Counted from the stretch's first letter, positions 33,831-45,737 are shown. The stretch is DNA of 64,000 nt from Toxorhynchites rutilus septentrionalis (GCF_029784135.1 NC_073746.1:39075378-39139377), one strand, 5' to 3'. Program-made: numbers and translations. Notes: a model not told the origin generated them from the sequence alone.

Positions 33831-34729
33831 CCACGGGAAACCATGAGTTCTGCCATACTTTTCTGTTGACATGCCCTGTTCAACGTTGGTTTCGGCTATT
33901 TTATAAGTCCAGCTCTGCCGTTTTGTCTTCCAAATATAAACACGAGGCCTCTATAAAAAATAAGGACGCATATTTCATGTCAGTGAAACTCAAACCGGAT
34001 GTCGGTTTTACCCTGACTGAAGGTGTTGGTGTTACCTCGAATGGACTCGAAATTTCAAAACAAAGTTTTCGAGCATCGATAAGCAACAAAAACCATCTAC
34101 CGTCTAACAAAATTAGGATGATTAATTAGGCCCACAAAATTAGGATGGATGAATTAGGCTCACAAAAGTATCGAACTTTCCAAAATTTTCTGACTAAATC
34201 ACATAAATTTCACTAGTGAAATTTTACACGGCTAACTCCTGTTTGCTGGCCGAGTCTGTTTTTTTGTTTGTTTGACAGCAAAACGACTTCCGTAACTGTA
34301 ACACGGAACGTAAGAAATGAAAAGTGAGGGATACATCAGAAAATTTGCAAGAAATTACTTCTAACTGGAAAAATCATGGATGTCGGTTCTACCCCTATTA
34401 GGTAGAAATTGTACAATCTACTGGGAATATAAGCTCTTAAATGAAGATTATAAGTTTTGACTGTAGAATTAATGGTTAATTCAAATGAATCATATACCAA
34501 GGACCTGGAAGGATTCTTTTCACATGCATAATCAATTTATTTTTATTTTTGTTTAATGCCATAGGACTATGTCACTCTACGAAAAATGTAACGATTCATT
34601 AAGAGTTTTCAAACGCATATTACTAAGAATCGTTATTGCGGCATATGTTGTGTTGTATTCCATTAGACAGGAAATTTATTCAGATTTTTTTTTTGCTTGA
34701 AACACGAACAGAAAATGTAGCAAAAAAGT
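33831..34729. other. No recognised feature
   Basis: No supported gene, RNA or repeat structure. A short direct repeat (CAAAATTAGGATGATTAATT / CAAAATTAGGATGGATGAAT) lies near 34.11-34.15 kb. Confidence 0.4.
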
Positions 34730-35947
34730 TAAGGGGGGACCCCTGTCTGGAAGGTCGAATAATCATGAATTTTCGGGATTTTTTTTCGGATGTTAGGAAT
34801 AAAGCGAAGTGTAAATACTGGTAAGCATTTGTATAATATATATGGTACAGCAATATAAGATTAATACGAACGAGCGAAACAAAAGACAAATAAGCTTTCC
34901 GCATACTTTGCCACATACACGGCCCAGACCGAGATAGATATTGCTCTCCATCGTGCTCTCTTTTCTACTCCTAGAAAACGGTAACGGTATTGAATTAAAG
35001 AGACTTTAAACTCTGAGAGTTCATTCGTCTCTACTCTTAGAAAATACTTTCCAACTTCATTTTATAATCAGGTGCAATATCATCACGCAGTTACTCAACA
35101 GCATCATTAGCTACGTGGATATCGTATTCGTGTAAAACAGCCTTGCATTCCAGCCGGCCTTGGTTCGATCTCGATCCCCGTTGACGTTGTTTGGACTTTT
35201 TTTTTGGGTGCAATCCCAAAAAAGATAAAAATAGAAAGAAGATGAAAAAAAGAGATGTCTGCTCCCATACATACAAACACTTCAAAGCTTTGGGGGACAG
35301 ATGATTTTATTTGCCCATTTCACGCTTCGAGGTACGAAATGGCTTGGTTTCTGCCGAAAATGAAATGCTATCTTACAACGTTAGTTTGGGTGTGCTGACT
35401 GAAAATCGGTACCTTACTAGTGGTATCGTTTCTGAAGCAACGGGGGGTCGCAGAACGAATTCCAATGAATATTTTGATACTTTAGGACAACACCCAAAGC
35501 CTTACATAGGGATTTTTGGAAATTCGGAAAATAGCAAAAATGGCATCCAAATTTGTTGAAAATGAGTTATTTTTCATGAAAAATCGCTGTTTAGAAACTC
35601 ATAAAAAATCGAAAAAATTATATATCAAAAAACGGCTATGTAACGCTTTAGATAATTCGTTTTTACATGCTGATAAAAAATTTCATCCAAATCAGTGGAG
35701 TAGATCCTAGGATATCGATACCACCAGTTGAAAAAACATGGTTTCGAGAAAAACGCGGTCGAAAATTCGTACAGCAATACTATATCCCTTGAAGTGACCT
35801 CATACTTTAGGCTGGAACTATCCATCGAAATCAAATATCGAAAAATTCTTTTAGAACAACATTTATGAGAGCATAAGCTTCCCAAAAAATGCGAAAAAAA
35901 AACAAAAATTCGATTTTTTCGATTTTCCAGACCGGGGTCCCCCCTTA
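34730..35947. mobile_element. TA-flanked element with AGGGGGGACCCC inverted ends
   Basis: The left terminus, AGGGGGGACCCCTGTCTGGA at 34732, is the inverse of the right terminus TCCAGACCGGGGTCCCCCCT, which ends at 35945. TA lies outside both. Length is about 1214 bp. No transposase motif was found in the interior, so this is a non-autonomous DNA element of uncertain superfamily. TA duplication fits Tc1/mariner or pogo. Confidence 0.55.
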
Positions 35948-36060
35948 CACAATGTGACGATTGAAATGGATGTTTTTTTCGATTGCACAAACCACTCGCT
36001 TTCCTTGCCTAATTACGGACGTAAGCTCACATTGTAAGTCGATACGTGTTATGAATTATT

Positions 36061-36555
36061 CTCCATTGGCCGATAAAAGGCCCTGATCAATTGACAGAAT
36101 CACGGAGGGATGATCTCGAAAGATGGTTTTATTCTATTATCCACAAAGTACAATCAGTTCGAGCTTATTCACGTCTTCATCGTGTCAGTCTTGCTACTAA
36201 CAATTTAAGTAATTGTGGTCCAGGATGTCATAATATCAAGCATGTTTTTTGGGTATGTAAAAATTCATTCAATGAATTTTACTGGTTGCTGTTTGAGATG
36301 TTCGAAATGGTTTACTCACGCATATCGGATTATGATAGCTTGAGTAGTCGCGATCTCAATATTATGTTCCCCATATATGCCTTCCTCAGAAGCCCGCTTC
36401 ACTTCATCGAATGCACTTGCCCATTCTCCTTTCCCTTTTCTATACAGAAGCAGAGCTTAGCACCCAATGAGATTAGTTCACTACTACAGCTACACGAACT
36501 TCCCAAGAGAGCACTCATGGTCATCCATTTAATGTATCAAAATAGGAAAAATTAA
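36061..36555 (+). pseudogene. LINE ORF2 C-terminal fragment (I/Loa-like)
   Basis: The frame reads HWPIKGPDQLTESRRDDLER, then NNLSNCGPGCHNIKHVFWVC. The second part resembles the Cys/His motif with an (I/V)-x-H-V-x-W-x-C core found at the C-terminus of I- and Loa-type LINE proteins. The frame runs to a TAA at 36555. Nothing upstream in frame is recognisable as reverse transcriptase or RNase H, so it is a 5'-truncated fragment. The clade is uncertain. Confidence 0.4.
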
Positions 36556-36959
36556 CAGATTTTGAACAATCACAAAATTCAATTCAAATACAATTACTAC
36601 ACACAATCACAGTCCTATGTAAAAATTCCTTCCGTGCCCCTAGGCTCAGACCCTTCTACTTTTTTTTTAATGTTGATATCACGCAAAGCGGTAATTCGCT
36701 TGCGTAAATCGCTCGTTCGAAATGCAAATGTGGTGTCCGTTCGACGGATGCTGTAGAGAGGGGGAATATTGCAATTGAATCTACACCCGTTTGAAATTAC
36801 ATAGAGGCGAATGAACATTTGAACAATGATTGGCTATGACCGTGCTCCAATCTAGTACTTGAAAAAAGTCGCAAAGACCGATTTTTTATTTAGATATTTT
36901 AGATCTTAGAAAAACTTGTAAATTTTGTTTTCAGTGTTTATCAATTTTAACTAACATGA

Positions 36960-37310
36960 AAGCAGTTGTCCTCACAAAATATTCCATCTTCGCTCACGTT
37001 TCATCATCCATCAGCATGCATCCTTTGTACTTCGTCAAAACCCTGTTTTACAACTTTCGAGTGCGTCTTTTGGCCACCAGATTTTGCGTCAGCAGCCTGT
37101 GTGGTTGCTTGCAGACATGGTAATGACGATAACCTTCTCGCCTACGGATTCTCCGGATGATACTTTGGTTAGAGTTGTGTTTTTTGGCCATTTCGTAGAA
37201 CTCCGTGTACGTTCACGGAAACGTTTCAGCACATCATACATGATCGATTTAGCAACTTTCAGTGATTTTAGTACCCGACTACGCTGGATTTTTAACGTGG
37301 GAGTTCAACA
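36960..37310 (-). pseudogene. ITmD37E-like transposase fragment
   Basis: The reverse complement contains AAACGTTTCCGTGAACGTAC, ATCCGGAGAATCCGTAGGCG and AAAGGATGCATGCTGATGGA then TGATGAAACG. These align with the relic at 13.1-13.45 kb (AACGTTTCCATGAACGTGCA, ATCCGGAGAATTCATATGCG, GAAGGATGCATGCTGATGGA). It covers the linker and the first catalytic Asp region (C-W/M-L-M-D-D). The C-terminal part is missing. Confidence 0.55.
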
Positions 37311-38366
37311 TTAAAACTCTTCTCGAGGTTTCCATCCAGCACACCATTAAAAAAACTGATCAATGTGGAAGACACAGGTTTTCCAAACAATTTGCTGTCA
37401 AAAGATTTCAGATACGTCTACTACGACCGTTGCTACAAAATGAACATTGTTTCTGAATTCTCTGAATCAAACCTCATATCTATGCAATTGCGAAACAATC
37501 GTACCTACCATCAGGCGTCGTTCTATCTAAGAAAAGAATACACAAAAAAAGCGGCTGCTAAATATTCCCCCGTTGCGGTAATTCTCCAGTATATGGCTTG
37601 CTATCGTGCTTAACGGACAAGAAAAGTTGATAGTTTCAGAAAAAAATTCTCAAAATATGCACAAAGAAAACTATGCAGTACTGAGCCTGCATTTGAAGGA
37701 AGCAAAGCAAAAGAGAAATGTGAAATGATGTATGATATGCGGTCACTTCAACGGACGTTTGAAGGGGGGGTTCGGCGAGTGCTTCATGTGCAATTATGCA
37801 GTTAACTAATATTCTTCCGAGAGTAATCCATTGCGTTAAACAATTCCATTTAAGAGTTAATCTTTCTGCTGATATGTATATCGGTAACCCACAAGCAATA
37901 TGGTCTAAAACGAGCAAAACTGGCCATCTTATGATGACCAGTTGATTAAATGGCTGTTTTTCGAGATTTCACTATATCCACAGCAAAACAGCTTAATGAC
38001 GGAAGAAACGCGTCCATTTTGTTTGCCGTGGCGTCAATGTGCGGAGCATTTCAACCGGGATGAGAGGGTGGTACTCTCCAGCGGTGAGAGCTGTGTTCTT
38101 TGGGGTAAAACTGAAGGTGATATTTGTTCCGCTTCGGTTGCTATCGGTTTCACTACCACCACACAACTGATTCGGTTCGGATTTTCTTTTGCCGTTCTGC
38201 GAAAGAAGCTGCATAGTATAATTTGTGGATTATTTCTTTGAGAACGTGGACATGTAATTTTGCTAATAGATATTGTATGGTCTGCTGAAGTTTTGCCAGC
38301 TTTGTAATTCGCCTACGGATACTCGATCTGGTAGTAAATAAGTCGTGCAACTAAAAATCTTATTAC
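37311..38366. other. No recognised feature
   Basis: Several 60-100 codon frames on both strands show no family resemblance. No terminal repeats found. Confidence 0.35.
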
Positions 38367-38431
38367 AGGGCGGACTCGATAATATACACTCTTCGATTTC
38401 TCTTCACCGTATATAATCGAATCCTGTCCAA
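38367..38431. repeat. Small pogo-type terminal hairpin
   Basis: CAGGGCGGACTCGATAATAT and, inverted, ATATAATCGAATCCTGTCC flank only about 30 bp. The words resemble the GGACTCGAT(T/A)ATCC termini of the 19.88-26.31-kb element. It may be a minimal MITE or a solo terminal remnant. Confidence 0.45.
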
Positions 38432-39426
38432 CCTCTTCGTTCTTTGACATGCGAAGATTCTCAGGTGGAATAAGGCGCTATGAAAATAAAAATATGTAAA
38501 TTAAAATTTTACTTTTGTGTACCAAACATGTAATCCATGTGACGAAGAATCTGAAACTAAAGTTGTATTATAATGACGAGTTTTTAGTAGTGATGAAACG
38601 GATAGTAGTTTGGCCGGATACCAGATACCGGATATCCAGCAAGCTTCGAGGCCGGATAGCCGGATATTCGGTTTTTTGTTTGCGAAAAAGACTGGAAGAC
38701 TGGAAGAAACAGTATGTGTGTATGAACCAAATAAAGGATTTTGTATAAAAATAATAACCATGAAATGAAGAAATTGATGCAATTTTTCGTTTCACAATGA
38801 TGCGATTTTGTCTGGAATGTGTCTTCAGGGATGATAATCTGAGATATTCACTATAAAACATGCTACATGGCTTTGAGGAGCAATGCGTTTGGCTTCTGAT
38901 ATCGTATGAAGACATTACAAGAATTATAAGTTCTAGCCTCTCCTGTAGATACGAGGCAATGTCACATTTTGCTACATAAAAAGCATTTGGGGTAAGACGA
39001 GACTGCACATAGAACACCGAATTAACCTCGCATGAAAGCATATTTAGCATTATATTAGGAAGCCACTTCAACTACATGGGAAGAAATCCAAATTACTTAG
39101 TGCAACCATTCTGAACCCGAGGATCTTATCAGACTAAACTAAGCGAAAGAGACGAAACCTTACACGAGCAGCTTATGACATCTTTTTGAACTGTTTCAAC
39201 GAAATCGCAAACAAAAATAATAGTCAGTATCGCGTTCAGAGAAAATATTTCATTGCAAACGAAATCGACTGTTATGTGAAAACATTTCGAATCGATCATA
39301 ATCACGATTCTTACATTTGGTGGCAATTTTGCTAGAAATAATGTTAATTCAATTTAGGAGAAAATCTAGCATTTTAGTAATCAAACATCACTTTTAATTA
39401 TGTATGAATGATGTTAATGAGCTATT

Positions 39427-40728
39427 TAAAGGGTGTGTCACATCAAATTGCATCACGGAAAAAACGCTGTACAAATTTAATTTTTAGGAATTATATCTTC
39501 AGCTTTCGCTTATAATCAGATAAGAGTGTATAGATCACGTTGGCCATGCTTCACTCTCAATTTTTCGTAAATTTGGAAAAATGTCGTCGAACGAAAAAGA
39601 GCGTCGTGAATTAATCCTGTGCACTCATTTCGAGAATCCGGAGTTGTCACATCGGGACATCGTTAAGATGCTGGGAATCGTCCAATCCACGGTCAGCAGA
39701 GTACTAAAACGATACTTCGAGAACCTAACCATCGACCGGAAGGTGAAGAACGGCAAAAATGGATGCTCCGTCAGTGAAAAAGATCACAAGCGCGTAGTTA
39801 AGCAGTTTAGACGTGATCCGAGAAGTTCGGTCCGGGATGTCGCCAATAAGCTGAATTTGTCAAGTTCATTCGTCCAGCGGACCAAGCAGCGGGAGGGCCT
39901 GCGTACATACAAGGTTCAGAAGGCTCCTAACCGCGACGAAAGGCAAAACATGGTGGGGAAGACGCGAGCCCGGAAGCTGTACACCGAAATGTTGACGAAG
40001 CCGCATTGCCTGGTAATGGACGACGAAACCTACGTCAAAGCGGACTTTCGTCAGCTGTCGAGCCTGTTGTTCTTCTCCGCAGAGGACAAATTCAGCGTTA
40101 CGGAGGAGATTCGCAAGCAGAAACTATCCAAGTTTGCCAGAAAGTACATGGTGTGGCAAGCGATCTGCTCTTGCGGAAAGCGGAGCGCCCCCTTCGTGAT
40201 GACCGGCACGGTAAACGAGCAGGTTTACCTTAAGGAGTGCCTACAGAAGCGCTTACTACCACTATTGAAGCAGCACGAGGGCCCGACCATCTTCTGGCCG
40301 GATCTCGCTTCGTGCCACTATTCAAAGGACGTGTTGGAGTGGTACGAAGCCAACGGGGTCACCTTCGTGCCAAAGGGAATGAACCCGCCCAACGCGCCGG
40401 AGCTTCGCCCAATAGAGAAATATTGGGCGATTATGAAGCAGGCCCTCCGGAAGAACCCAAAAGTTGTCAAATCGGAGGCGGACTTCAAAAGAAAATGGAT
40501 TTCTGTTCAAAAAAAACTACAACCTGACGTTGTACAGAACCTTATGGACGGGGTAAAGAGGAAGGTGCGAGCATACGGGCTTGGGCTCGAAGTATGAATT
40601 AAAAGAAAATGCCAAAAGTTGTTTAATAGTTTTTATTTTACTGTCTAAAATTTTCAAAAGGATCGGTCTACTGGGCGAATTTCTACAGCGTTTTTTCCGT
40701 GATGCAATTTGATGTGACACACCCTTTA
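39427..40728 (+). mobile_element. ITmD37E transposon copy 1, structurally intact
   Basis: TIRs of about 40 bp start AAGGGTGTGTCACATCAAAT at 39429 and end in the inverse at 40726, with TA on both sides. The 1298-bp element has a single intact transposase reading frame, untranslated ends of about 150 and 130 bp, and no visible lesion. It lies inside a hAT element. A second copy is at 46400-47695. Confidence 0.9.
39581..40597 (+). CDS. ITmD37E transposase, full length
   Basis: This is a DD37E transposase of the IS630-Tc1-mariner superfamily, 338 residues. It binds the terminal repeats and catalyses cut-and-paste at TA sites in the nucleus. Residues 1-50 form a first helix-turn-helix (ELSHRDIVKMLGIVQSTVSR). 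A second follows around residues 62-105 (SSVRDVANKLNLSSSFVQRT). The catalytic residues are the Asp in CLVMDDETYVK (about 149), the Asp in IFWPDLASCHY (about 247) and the Glu in ELRPIEKYWA. Exactly 37 residues lie between the last two. The ATG chosen follows a stop-free upstream region of about 150 bp from the TIR, and the homologous copy at 47543 starts with the same MSSNEKERREL. No stop, frameshift or lost catalytic residue is visible, so it may be active. Confidence 0.92.
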   Translation: MSSNEKERRELILCTHFENPELSHRDIVKMLGIVQSTVSRVLKRYFENLTIDRKVKNGKNGCSVSEKDHKRVVKQFRRDPRSSVRDVANKLNLSSSFVQRTKQREGLRTYKVQKAPNRDERQNMVGKTRARKLYTEMLTKPHCLVMDDETYVKADFRQLSSLLFFSAEDKFSVTEEIRKQKLSKFARKYMVWQAICSCGKRSAPFVMTGTVNEQVYLKECLQKRLLPLLKQHEGPTIFWPDLASCHYSKDVLEWYEANGVTFVPKGMNPPNAPELRPIEKYWAIMKQALRKNPKVVKSEADFKRKWISVQKKLQPDVVQNLMDGVKRKVRAYGLGLEV

Positions 40729-41068
40729 GTTATGGTTTGTCTTGTGTTAATTAGAAATTATTTATATTTTCTAATGTCCGATATCCGGCCGGATAGTAGG
40801 TCACTTCGGTATCCGGTCGGATAGCAAATATTGGCGGATAGCTGCCGGATATCCGTTTCATCTCTAGTTTTTAGTAACAAAGTAACAGAAAAATTATATT
40901 AAAAATTGTGAACGGCCAATTAAAAGATCGATCAATGAAGAGCCCGTGCATGCTGCTGCTAGAATCACTGATATCGTTTCTTTCACTACTAATGGTGATG
41001 CTCATGTCCCAAACCGAAACCCTGGATTATCACGATCGAACAATGTACGTTAACAACCGAGCCATAGA

Positions 41069-41410
41069 TTGAGGATTGTAAATAGAAGGCAGCAACTCCG
41101 CAGTTCTGGTGGAGAATCGCTCAAGTCTTTCTATGTGACGCCTTTCGATGTTGAACAAATTGAGGACGATATTTTGGAATACCTCAAGGATACCTTCAAC
41201 GTTGGAAACTCGACTGTGGAATGCACGAAATTGGTTCCTAGAGGAAGGGATCTACATGAGCTCTCGTTCGTGTTCTTCAAGATCATGGTATCGGATGACT
41301 TAGCTAGCAATATAGCTGATTCCTTTTATTGGCCCGATGGAGTTGAGGTACGAGATTTTCATCCAAAAAAAGGCAACCGCCCGGTCAACATCAGACCACA
41401 AGATCTGTGA
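41069..41410 (+). pseudogene. LINE ORF1 C-terminal domain
   Basis: The frame includes LKSFYVTPFDVEQIEDDILE, CTKLVPRGRDLHELSFVFFK and WPDGVEVRDFHPKKGN. This is the same RRM-like domain as in the CR1 LINE at 22.08-22.33 kb (VKLIPKGKEPSSLSFVSFK), so both elements share an ORF1 type. The N-terminal part lies upstream in broken frames (AARITDIVSFTTNGDAHVPN near 40950-41010). The start of this open frame is not a real initiation site. Confidence 0.7.
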
Positions 41411-41529
41411 ATATCACTGATATGGTAATTAGTTCCTCTAACGATGATAATCTTTCACAAATTTTTGATACATCAGTAAAACTTTTCAATATTTCAGATA
41501 TGAATACGAAGAACATTGTAGAGAAATCA

Positions 41530-43120
41530 GCTAGAAATTTCATAAAGATAGCGTTTCACAATGCACGTAGCTTTTGATAACCATCGAACTTTCTTCATCA
41601 ATTCTAAAGTCACTGCTTTTGGTGTAGCTAAGTCTTGGTTGAAAAAATCACACACTAGCAAACTAGCCAGGTAGTTGGCTATAAAATCATTCGTTCTGAT
41701 CGATCGGTTGCGAGAAAAAAAACGGAGTGGTGGAGTCGCAATTTACATAAGATGCAAAACCAAATACGAAATACTTCTTAAGTCAGAAGTATCTTTTTAT
41801 TAAATTGACAAATTCTAATTTAGTATGTGGAGTGCTTTATAAACCACCAGAAGTATGTTTTAGTGCTTTGAACTAAGTCTAGAAATGGCTATGGAAATCT
41901 CTTCCACCGAACCTAATTTTCTTCTAATGGGGGAATTTCAACATAAATCTTCTTGATCAAGATTCATCAGTTACCAGAGCTTTAAAATAGAAAGTAAATA
42001 TGTTGTCACTCAGAATATTACCTGTTTCCGTTACTTTTCACAAGAGTGGCTGCAATTCTGCTCTCATTGATTATGTGATAGGTAACTGTACGACCAATAA
42101 TATTTACCAATCCTCTACTGCGGGAATCAGCGACCATGATCGTATATGCTTTGATTTCAGAACAAAAGTTCCACATAAAATGAGTGAGACGTACTACACG
42201 AGAGAATTTCATAAAATAAACTATAATACTATCGTTACAGATTTGCAAAACTGCAACTTGAACCTCATTTATATCTGTGTCGATGTTAACACTAAACTTT
42301 TATCAATCATTGACAGACATGCCACTCTTAAAGAAAAAGTAATTATTGATCCGACCGCCCTTTTGGATTAATTCACAAGTGACCTATCTTTTCAATAAGC
42401 GATCAATTGCTTGGGATAAATGGAAAAGAAATAAATCAAACATTACCAGCTGGAACAAATTTGCTAGACTACGTAACAGAACTAATCAGGTTATCAGAAA
42501 GTCAAAATCAGCATATTTCTCACAACAATTGAACCCTAGCCTATCATCTACGAAACTATGGAAAAACATAAATCGTCTTGCAAAAACACAAAATTGAGGA
42601 GATGTCGGAGACTTGGGTTGCGTAACGGTAGATTCATTGAATCGATTTTCCATTTCTGATTTGTCCCCGGTATCCTTTAATGAAGGGCCTGAAATAGACT
42701 ATTTCTCAAACTATTCTTTCAGGTCGGTTAGTTTTGATAAAATTTTAACAGAACTCAATCTCGCCACTTGTGAGGCAATCGGTTATGATTAAATCAGCCT
42801 AACGATACTGAAGAAAGCATCTGATGTGCTTCTCCCCGTATACACAGATATTTTCAATTGCATAATTACTAAATCTACATTCCCAGAAGCATGGAAAATC
42901 GCTCGCATTGTTCCAATTGCCAAAAACGAGAACCCTACCGAAAACAAATATTTTAGATCAATTAGCATACTGCCTGCTTTATCTAAAATCTTTGAAAGTC
43001 TCCTATGTAAAAAACTTAACGAATATTTGATTAGCACTAACTTATTATGTCCTCTTCAGTCGGGATATCGTAGAAAGTGCAGCACAACAACTGCACTGAT
43101 AAAAATCGAAGACGACATAA
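41530..43120 (+). pseudogene. LINE ORF2 first half: endonuclease and 5' reverse transcriptase, decayed
   Basis: Several frames give IAFHNARSF, SDRSVARKKRSGGVAIYIR (endonuclease), NSALIDYVIGN then AGISDHDRICFDF (C-terminal endonuclease His motif, 42000-42371), KWKRNKSNITSWNKFARLRN (linker) and the reverse transcriptase segment IARIVPIAKNENPTENKYFR then SISILPALSKIFESLL and LCPLQSGYRRKCSTTTALIK (42826-43120). The reading frame is cut exactly at 43120 by the Harbinger-type insertion. It continues at 48131 when one copy of the TAA duplication is ignored. Confidence 0.75.
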
Positions 43121-43697
43121 GGGGCTGTCCACATACCACGTGGACAATTTTAGGGGGAGTAAGGGGTATGAAAATGTCCGCGCTTGTCCACGGAGAGGGG
43201 GGAGGGGGTATAGACTATGTCCACGTGGACACGAAAAATAAATATTTCTTCAAATATAATCACCGATACATTCTTAATTAAATAAAAACTGATCCAAGAA
43301 TTCAAGAATTTTTAAACTTTTCGCCCATCCTGAGTACTCCGTATTTATCAATAAACGGATTTAGCTGCCAGAGAGTGCTTCATATATTTTTACTAATATC
43401 ATTTAACTTCTTCACTGAAATCTATATTCTGAAAATAACTCATGTAAACTGTGAGCGACAGAGCTAATTTGTATGATCCTATAATTTTATAGTTGCGGGC
43501 TGTGCATAGACGTTCATAGCTCAAACCTATAAAAAATAAACGATTCCATAATGGTTAAGTTTTCATTACACATATGGTTTTTTCATCAAATATAATTTTC
43601 TATAAATTTTGTTCTATCTCGAGAACAGTTAGTCTTAGGATAATAATGTCTGTATAATTTTTCATGCAGAATTTTGTGTAAAATTATTTTCTCGCAT

Positions 43698-43891
43698 TAC
43701 AGGCAAACCTGTTTTTGTGCGGTCCCTTTTTGCGTGATTCCTCGTTTATGCGACTCTTTTTGTGCGATTTTATTATGACATCGGGTCTTGAATCACACAA
43801 ACTAATCGCACAAATAATACTATCGCACCTAAAAGTCACACAAATGAGAAATCGCTTAAAAAGCAACCGTACAAAAACAGGTTTTCCTGTA
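43698..43891. mobile_element. Pogo-type MITE, 190 bp, TA duplication
   Basis: The element 43700-43889 starts CAGGCAAACCTGTTTTTGTG and ends in the inverse, CACAAAAACAGG-type GTACAAAAACAGGTTTTCCT then G. TA is on both sides. The interior is rich in TGCGAT/ATCGCA words in both orientations. No coding capacity. Confidence 0.75.
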
Positions 43892-44493
43892 CTTTTCTCG
43901 AAAAGGCAGAATTTTTCAAAGTATTGGAATTCCGTCAATTTCTAGGAATTAATATTTACATTTGCGTGAAATGATCCATGCACCACTAGTCGTCAAACTT
44001 GTATCCGTTGACCCAGTATTCTATTTTTTCCGAAAATTTCGCATATAATGCAGTTGTAAAACATTTGAATTGATGGATTGAAGTAGCTTTTAGAAGATAA
44101 AAAATACTTAAAATTTGTCGTTTCTCAAGGGTTTTCATATTTTTTTATAAATATTATAAAAATAAACTTGATTGTTTCTATCAACAAAATTAAAGCTCTC
44201 CAACCCTTCTACAATTCCTTCCTCGACATGTTATTCCTATTGTTATCTTTTACTATTAAAAATGTTCCACAACAGAAAATTTTCTCATCTTTCAAATGAA
44301 TGCAATTAAATTCTTCTAGGTAGCGTAATTTTGAATTGAGGCCAATTTAGACCAAAAAATAAGTCTCAAGAGAAATTCAACTTTCACAGTTGAGATTTGA
44401 GCTTAATTCCATAGTTGGGAATTAATGTATCATAAGTTGTCTGATGTCATTTTTCTCCGCATGCACTTTGAAAGTCATCTAGACACTCAATGC

Positions 44494-44996
44494 TTGGGGG
44501 TCTTCGTAGCCACTTGGTTACGCGTTCGCTTACTAAGCGATCGATCGTGAGTTCAAACTCAGGGCCCTCAATTGACCATCTTTGTGTTGTTATAGAATAA
44601 CTACGTCCACTCAACCATCATCAGCTATGGAGATCGATCCACGGTGGAACAAAGATTGATTCATCCATACAACTGCTCTGCTCTCTACAAGAAACATCGG
44701 GCTGCTGTTCTATAAATAACCCAACAATGATCAATATCAAATGTCTCCGCTGTCCGTTCTGCTGAACAATGGAATAATAGATAGAATACCTTTACGCCTA
44801 AATGGCTACTACAGTGTAATTTACCATAATGTAATGGAACAGAAACCTAACGCCTAAATGGCTACTAATACTATTGTGTAATTTACAATTTATGGAAACA
44901 TAAACATATGTACATGTACACGATAAAAAAAACCCGGCTCTGTTACAGATAAAATGCTAATGAACCTGATAAATAAATAAATGGGACAAAAAAATT
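44494..44996 (+). mobile_element. Feilai-like tRNA-derived SINE, plus strand
   Basis: The head carries pol III promoter-like boxes: A-box TAGCCACTTGGTTACGCG and B-box GTGAGTTCAAACTC. The body contains AACTACGTCCACTCAACCAT and ACATCGGGCTGCTGTTCTAT. The 3' end has GGCTCTGTTACAGATAAAAT and an A-rich tail. A 12-bp duplication with one mismatch flanks it (GACACTCAATGC at 44482-44493, GATACTCAATGC at 44997-45008). The body matches my recollection of the Aedes Feilai family. That name needs a database check. Confidence 0.8.
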
Positions 44997-45112
44997 GATA
45001 CTCAATGCAGAATGGGATTTGAAAAATAATAAAATATTTTAAAACGCCTTCAACACTCTCTGAAAATTCTCCGAACCATGGCGAAAAGGTTTTGACTTGC
45101 GCTACCGACTAA

Positions 45113-45547
45113 AGTGCGATTCACATTCAACATCCACGTCACGTTCACGTTCCGTCACGTCATGTTGCGTCAATTATTCTCCCATGCAATTTTTATGAAA
45201 GCATTCACATACATCGGCAACGGAAAATTCGACTTGCCGTTGCTGGTGTATGTGAATGATTCCATAAGAATTGCATGGATGAATAATTGACGTAACGTGA
45301 CGCGACGTGACGTGAACGTGACGTGGATTTCCGATTCACGTTTAAGTGCGATTCACATACAACATCAACGTCACGTTCAAGTTCCGTCACGTCATGTTGC
45401 GTTAATTATTCTTCCATGCAATTACTATTGAAGCATGGAAGAATAATTAATTGAAGCGGTGTATGTGAATGTTTGCATAAGAACTGCTTGGAAGAATAAT
45501 TGACGCAACGTGACGTTTTATGTGAATTATTTCATGTGAATCGCACT
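45113..45547. mobile_element. Double palindromic MITE (AGTGCGATTCACAT termini)
   Basis: Two head-to-tail units, 45113-45344 and 45345-45547, each start AGTGCGATTCACAT(T/A)CAAC. Each is internally palindromic around AACGTGACGT / ACGTCACGTT and AATAATTGACG / CGTCAATTATT words. The outer end, ATGTGAATCGCACT, is the inverse of the start. The second unit looks like a shorter variant. No TSD was found. Confidence 0.7.
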
Positions 45548-45737
45548 GAACACTGTAACAATGCAATTGACAAATGCAATCTTGTATAGAATATTTTATA
45601 GTTTCCATATTTCCCCTTCGATTTGTTGTGCAATCGTTATGCCATTAAATATTTGTAATCCAAAATGAAAGGATAACTTTTCATTCGATTGAGAATATCT
45701 CTGTAGTAAAAGGTCTACAGTTCTACTGGAATTCCAT

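Larger units (their letters stand above)
38580..40874. mobile_element. hAT-type non-autonomous element, perfect 8-bp TSD
   Basis: The element 38588-40866 begins TAGTGATGAAACGGATAG and ends in the inverse, TATCCGTTTCATCTCTA. It is flanked by the perfect duplication GTTTTTAG at 38580-38587 and 40867-40874. Terminal TAGNG plus an 8-bp TSD is diagnostic of hAT. Subterminal regions are rich in CCGGATA words in both orientations. Without the nested ITmD37E transposon (39429-40726) it is about 980 bp and has no transposase. The flanks may belong to the LINE that follows. Confidence 0.85.
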
